From NCBI GenBank assembly GCA_004794785.1, contig SJOL01006406.1:151793-215792 (forward strand): a stretch of DNA of 64,000 nucleotides, read 5' to 3'. Under the pieces are notes generated by a model, which had not been told where the DNA came from, did no database searches, and saw nothing but the letters and a program-made list of their open reading frames with translations. Positions 62,309 to 64,000 of this stretch are shown here, in pieces. The stretch is from Opisthorchis felineus. Lineage: Eukaryota; Platyhelminthes; Trematoda; Opisthorchiida; Opisthorchiidae. The translations under genes were made by a program, and so were the position numbers. Each line of letters opens with the position of its first letter. Within the stretch, counting starts at the first letter, position 1.

Positions 62309-64000
62309 TCTTCTTCTTTAGTTTCCTTTGTTCCCCCTGTTTCTGATTTGTTTATCTAAACTGTTCAGAAAACCGCCGACGGACTGCAAAATAGCGTGGA
62401 TTCAGCAAAACTGGTTAAGGCAGACGATAAACACATTGAGTAAGAGAAGTAAATACTGGACGTGGAGCTACGTTTATTCTCCGTGGAGAAATATGACAAA
62501 TATGCAGATGTATTGGAATCTACCGAACAGCATTTCGTCGTAGGTGTTATCGTTTTGTTGTGTATATTCTCTAGCATTACTATGAAAGCCATTCGCCTGC
62601 TCGGAACTGTCCGATTATCAGTTAACTGCTGCAAAATATAGTTCAAAATAGAAGTTCATCATCATATAGCCACCCAGTTCCTTTTTATAGGTGTTCTGTG
62701 CAGTTTACTACACACTAAGCTCAAATATACAGTTTCTGTTCAAATTCGAACTCAGACACTACAAATCCTGAATCAACTAGTAATTGCTAGGGAGACTGTT
62801 CTTTCCTTCCTCGCCACGTAGTGCGCTTCAGCACTGATATCTCTTGAGCCCTAGGGTTGGAATTCAAAGTGCTCCATGAGTTTTCTTTCTAAAGTGTTTT
62901 CAACTAGCGTACAAAGTCCCATCCTCACGTTTTGTGATCTAAGAGCCCAAACACTAGTCAATCAATAACATCTAAGACTTCGACTTTCCAGCAGCATTCA
63001 CCGGATATTGTGTGTTCTGCTGGACAAGTAAGACTTTAACCCGTCCGAAATACGAAATTATTTGAGTAAATTGGAGAATAACTTTGGTGGCTTTGCTGGG
63101 AATAGTCGAGGCTTGAGGCCGTCAGCACAAAAATTTGAAAGTTATTTACACTAATGTACCCCATACGTTTTCGATGATCTTTGTAGTAACAAATGCTGAA
63201 GAAAGATAGATAAAAAACCACAGCTCCTTTTTGCTATATTTGGTTGTTTCTTTGGCATCACCAGACCCAGATTTTGATAAGCAAAATTACAGCAGGTAAA
63301 ACTGTAAACGATAGGTCACGCCAGTGGTAACAGCCCACAATATTAGGGCACCAATGTCTGTGGCTTCGCTGTAGTGCAAATAGATCTCGATACATTTTCC
63401 CACTCATCAGATCACAGATAACATCGACATTTCCAAAAGGCTCTGGTGCAAATACTATTGTTGCAACTTGCCCAAAGGAGAGAGCCCTTATTCCAATTGC
63501 GGTCTTTGGAGTACTTTCATGTGATTGTCACCGGATTCCCCATGATCCCAAACTGTCACCTTTTTGCGGCGTTCGGGCTTTAGTTTTGCAATGATCCTTG
63601 AGATGTTGCTGGCTAAAACGAAGTACTTTTGGTTTAAAGATGCTAATGATGCCAACGGAGAGCAGACCGATAGAGAACAGTGATTCCTCTTTCTACAAAA
63701 ATAACTCATATTACTAGGTGGCTAACTAGGTTGGATAAAATAGTATGACTCGTTTTATCAGAAGTGTAGAAACATTAAATTAATTCACCAAAGAGGCATC
63801 CAGCCGTAAAGTCAAAATTGATGTCTTTTGCCCGATTGTGAAGAGGTTGGGTCACTTAAATCCAGAAAAACGCACACTCCGATTAGTCTGCAGTTCCCGC
63901 CGGTTCAAGGCAGTTCCTCCGTGAATTTTGAAACGGGTATTTTGGTCAAATCAACTAGATAGAATACCAGAAATAACCCTAATTACTACTTTGAATATCA
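62309..64000. other. No recognisable gene; weak coding-like segment on minus strand
   Basis: Between 63709 and 63220 on the minus strand two adjoining frames give protein-like text in succession, treated as a finding. No family match, good splice sites or repeats were recognised elsewhere. Confidence 0.3.

Noticed and set aside
1..64000. CRISPR arrays, operons, bacterial promoters or phage genes
   Set aside because: None seen; splice sites, SINE, LINE and LTR-element remains point to an animal genome.

Overview
The window looks like a piece of a large, repeat-rich flatworm genome, most likely a digenean trematode (liver-fluke type). This is inferred from four things: a tRNA-derived SINE; fragments that resemble the CsRn1-type Ty3/gypsy elements known from flukes; a Penelope-like element with a GIY-YIG tail; and a decayed RTE-like LINE with a short-repeat tail. 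Gene density is very low. There are no bacterial operons, ribosome-binding sites or CRISPR arrays. Species cannot be fixed without a database search. Matches to element families were made from remembered consensus motifs, not from an alignment.

Layout, left to right. 0.4-0.7 kb: a short Ty3/gypsy reverse-transcriptase (RT) relic. 1.2-2.0 kb: a Penelope-like element (RT core plus GIY-YIG nuclease), frameshifted. 6.6 kb: a short repeat module. 8.5-11.6 kb: the best-preserved element, a Ty3/gypsy gag-pol running in order through capsid, zinc knuckle, RT, RNase H and integrase, with many stops and frameshifts and a damaged RT active site. 13.8 kb: a tRNA-derived SINE. 14.2 kb: a LINE RT scrap. 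21.0-21.4 kb: a CsRn1-like gag/protease relic. 22.45-22.77 kb: a composite repeat carrying a hammerhead-ribozyme-like core and an 89-bp-arm palindrome. 30.4-30.7 kb: a second SINE-like unit with an (AACT)n tail. 31.0-31.7 kb: a CsRn1-like RT relic. 39.4-39.6 kb: a second, decayed copy of the hammerhead-bearing repeat. 51.8-52.3 kb: the 3' end of an RTE-like LINE ending in 24 ATG units. 58.7-59.9 kb, minus strand: the only convincing host gene piece, two exons with canonical splice sites in matching phase. 62.1-62.3 kb: a third copy of the hammerhead-bearing repeat.

The host gene candidate reads leftward through exons at 59945-59479 and 58949-58716. It is not recognised by family. Everything else is intergenic or intronic sequence filled with old transposon remains. 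The most interesting signal is the dispersed repeat family with copies at 22.5, 39.4 and 62.1 kb. Its minus strand fits a type I hammerhead ribozyme with a palindromic, loopless stem III, and in all three copies the core lies 65-66 nt from the same second module.
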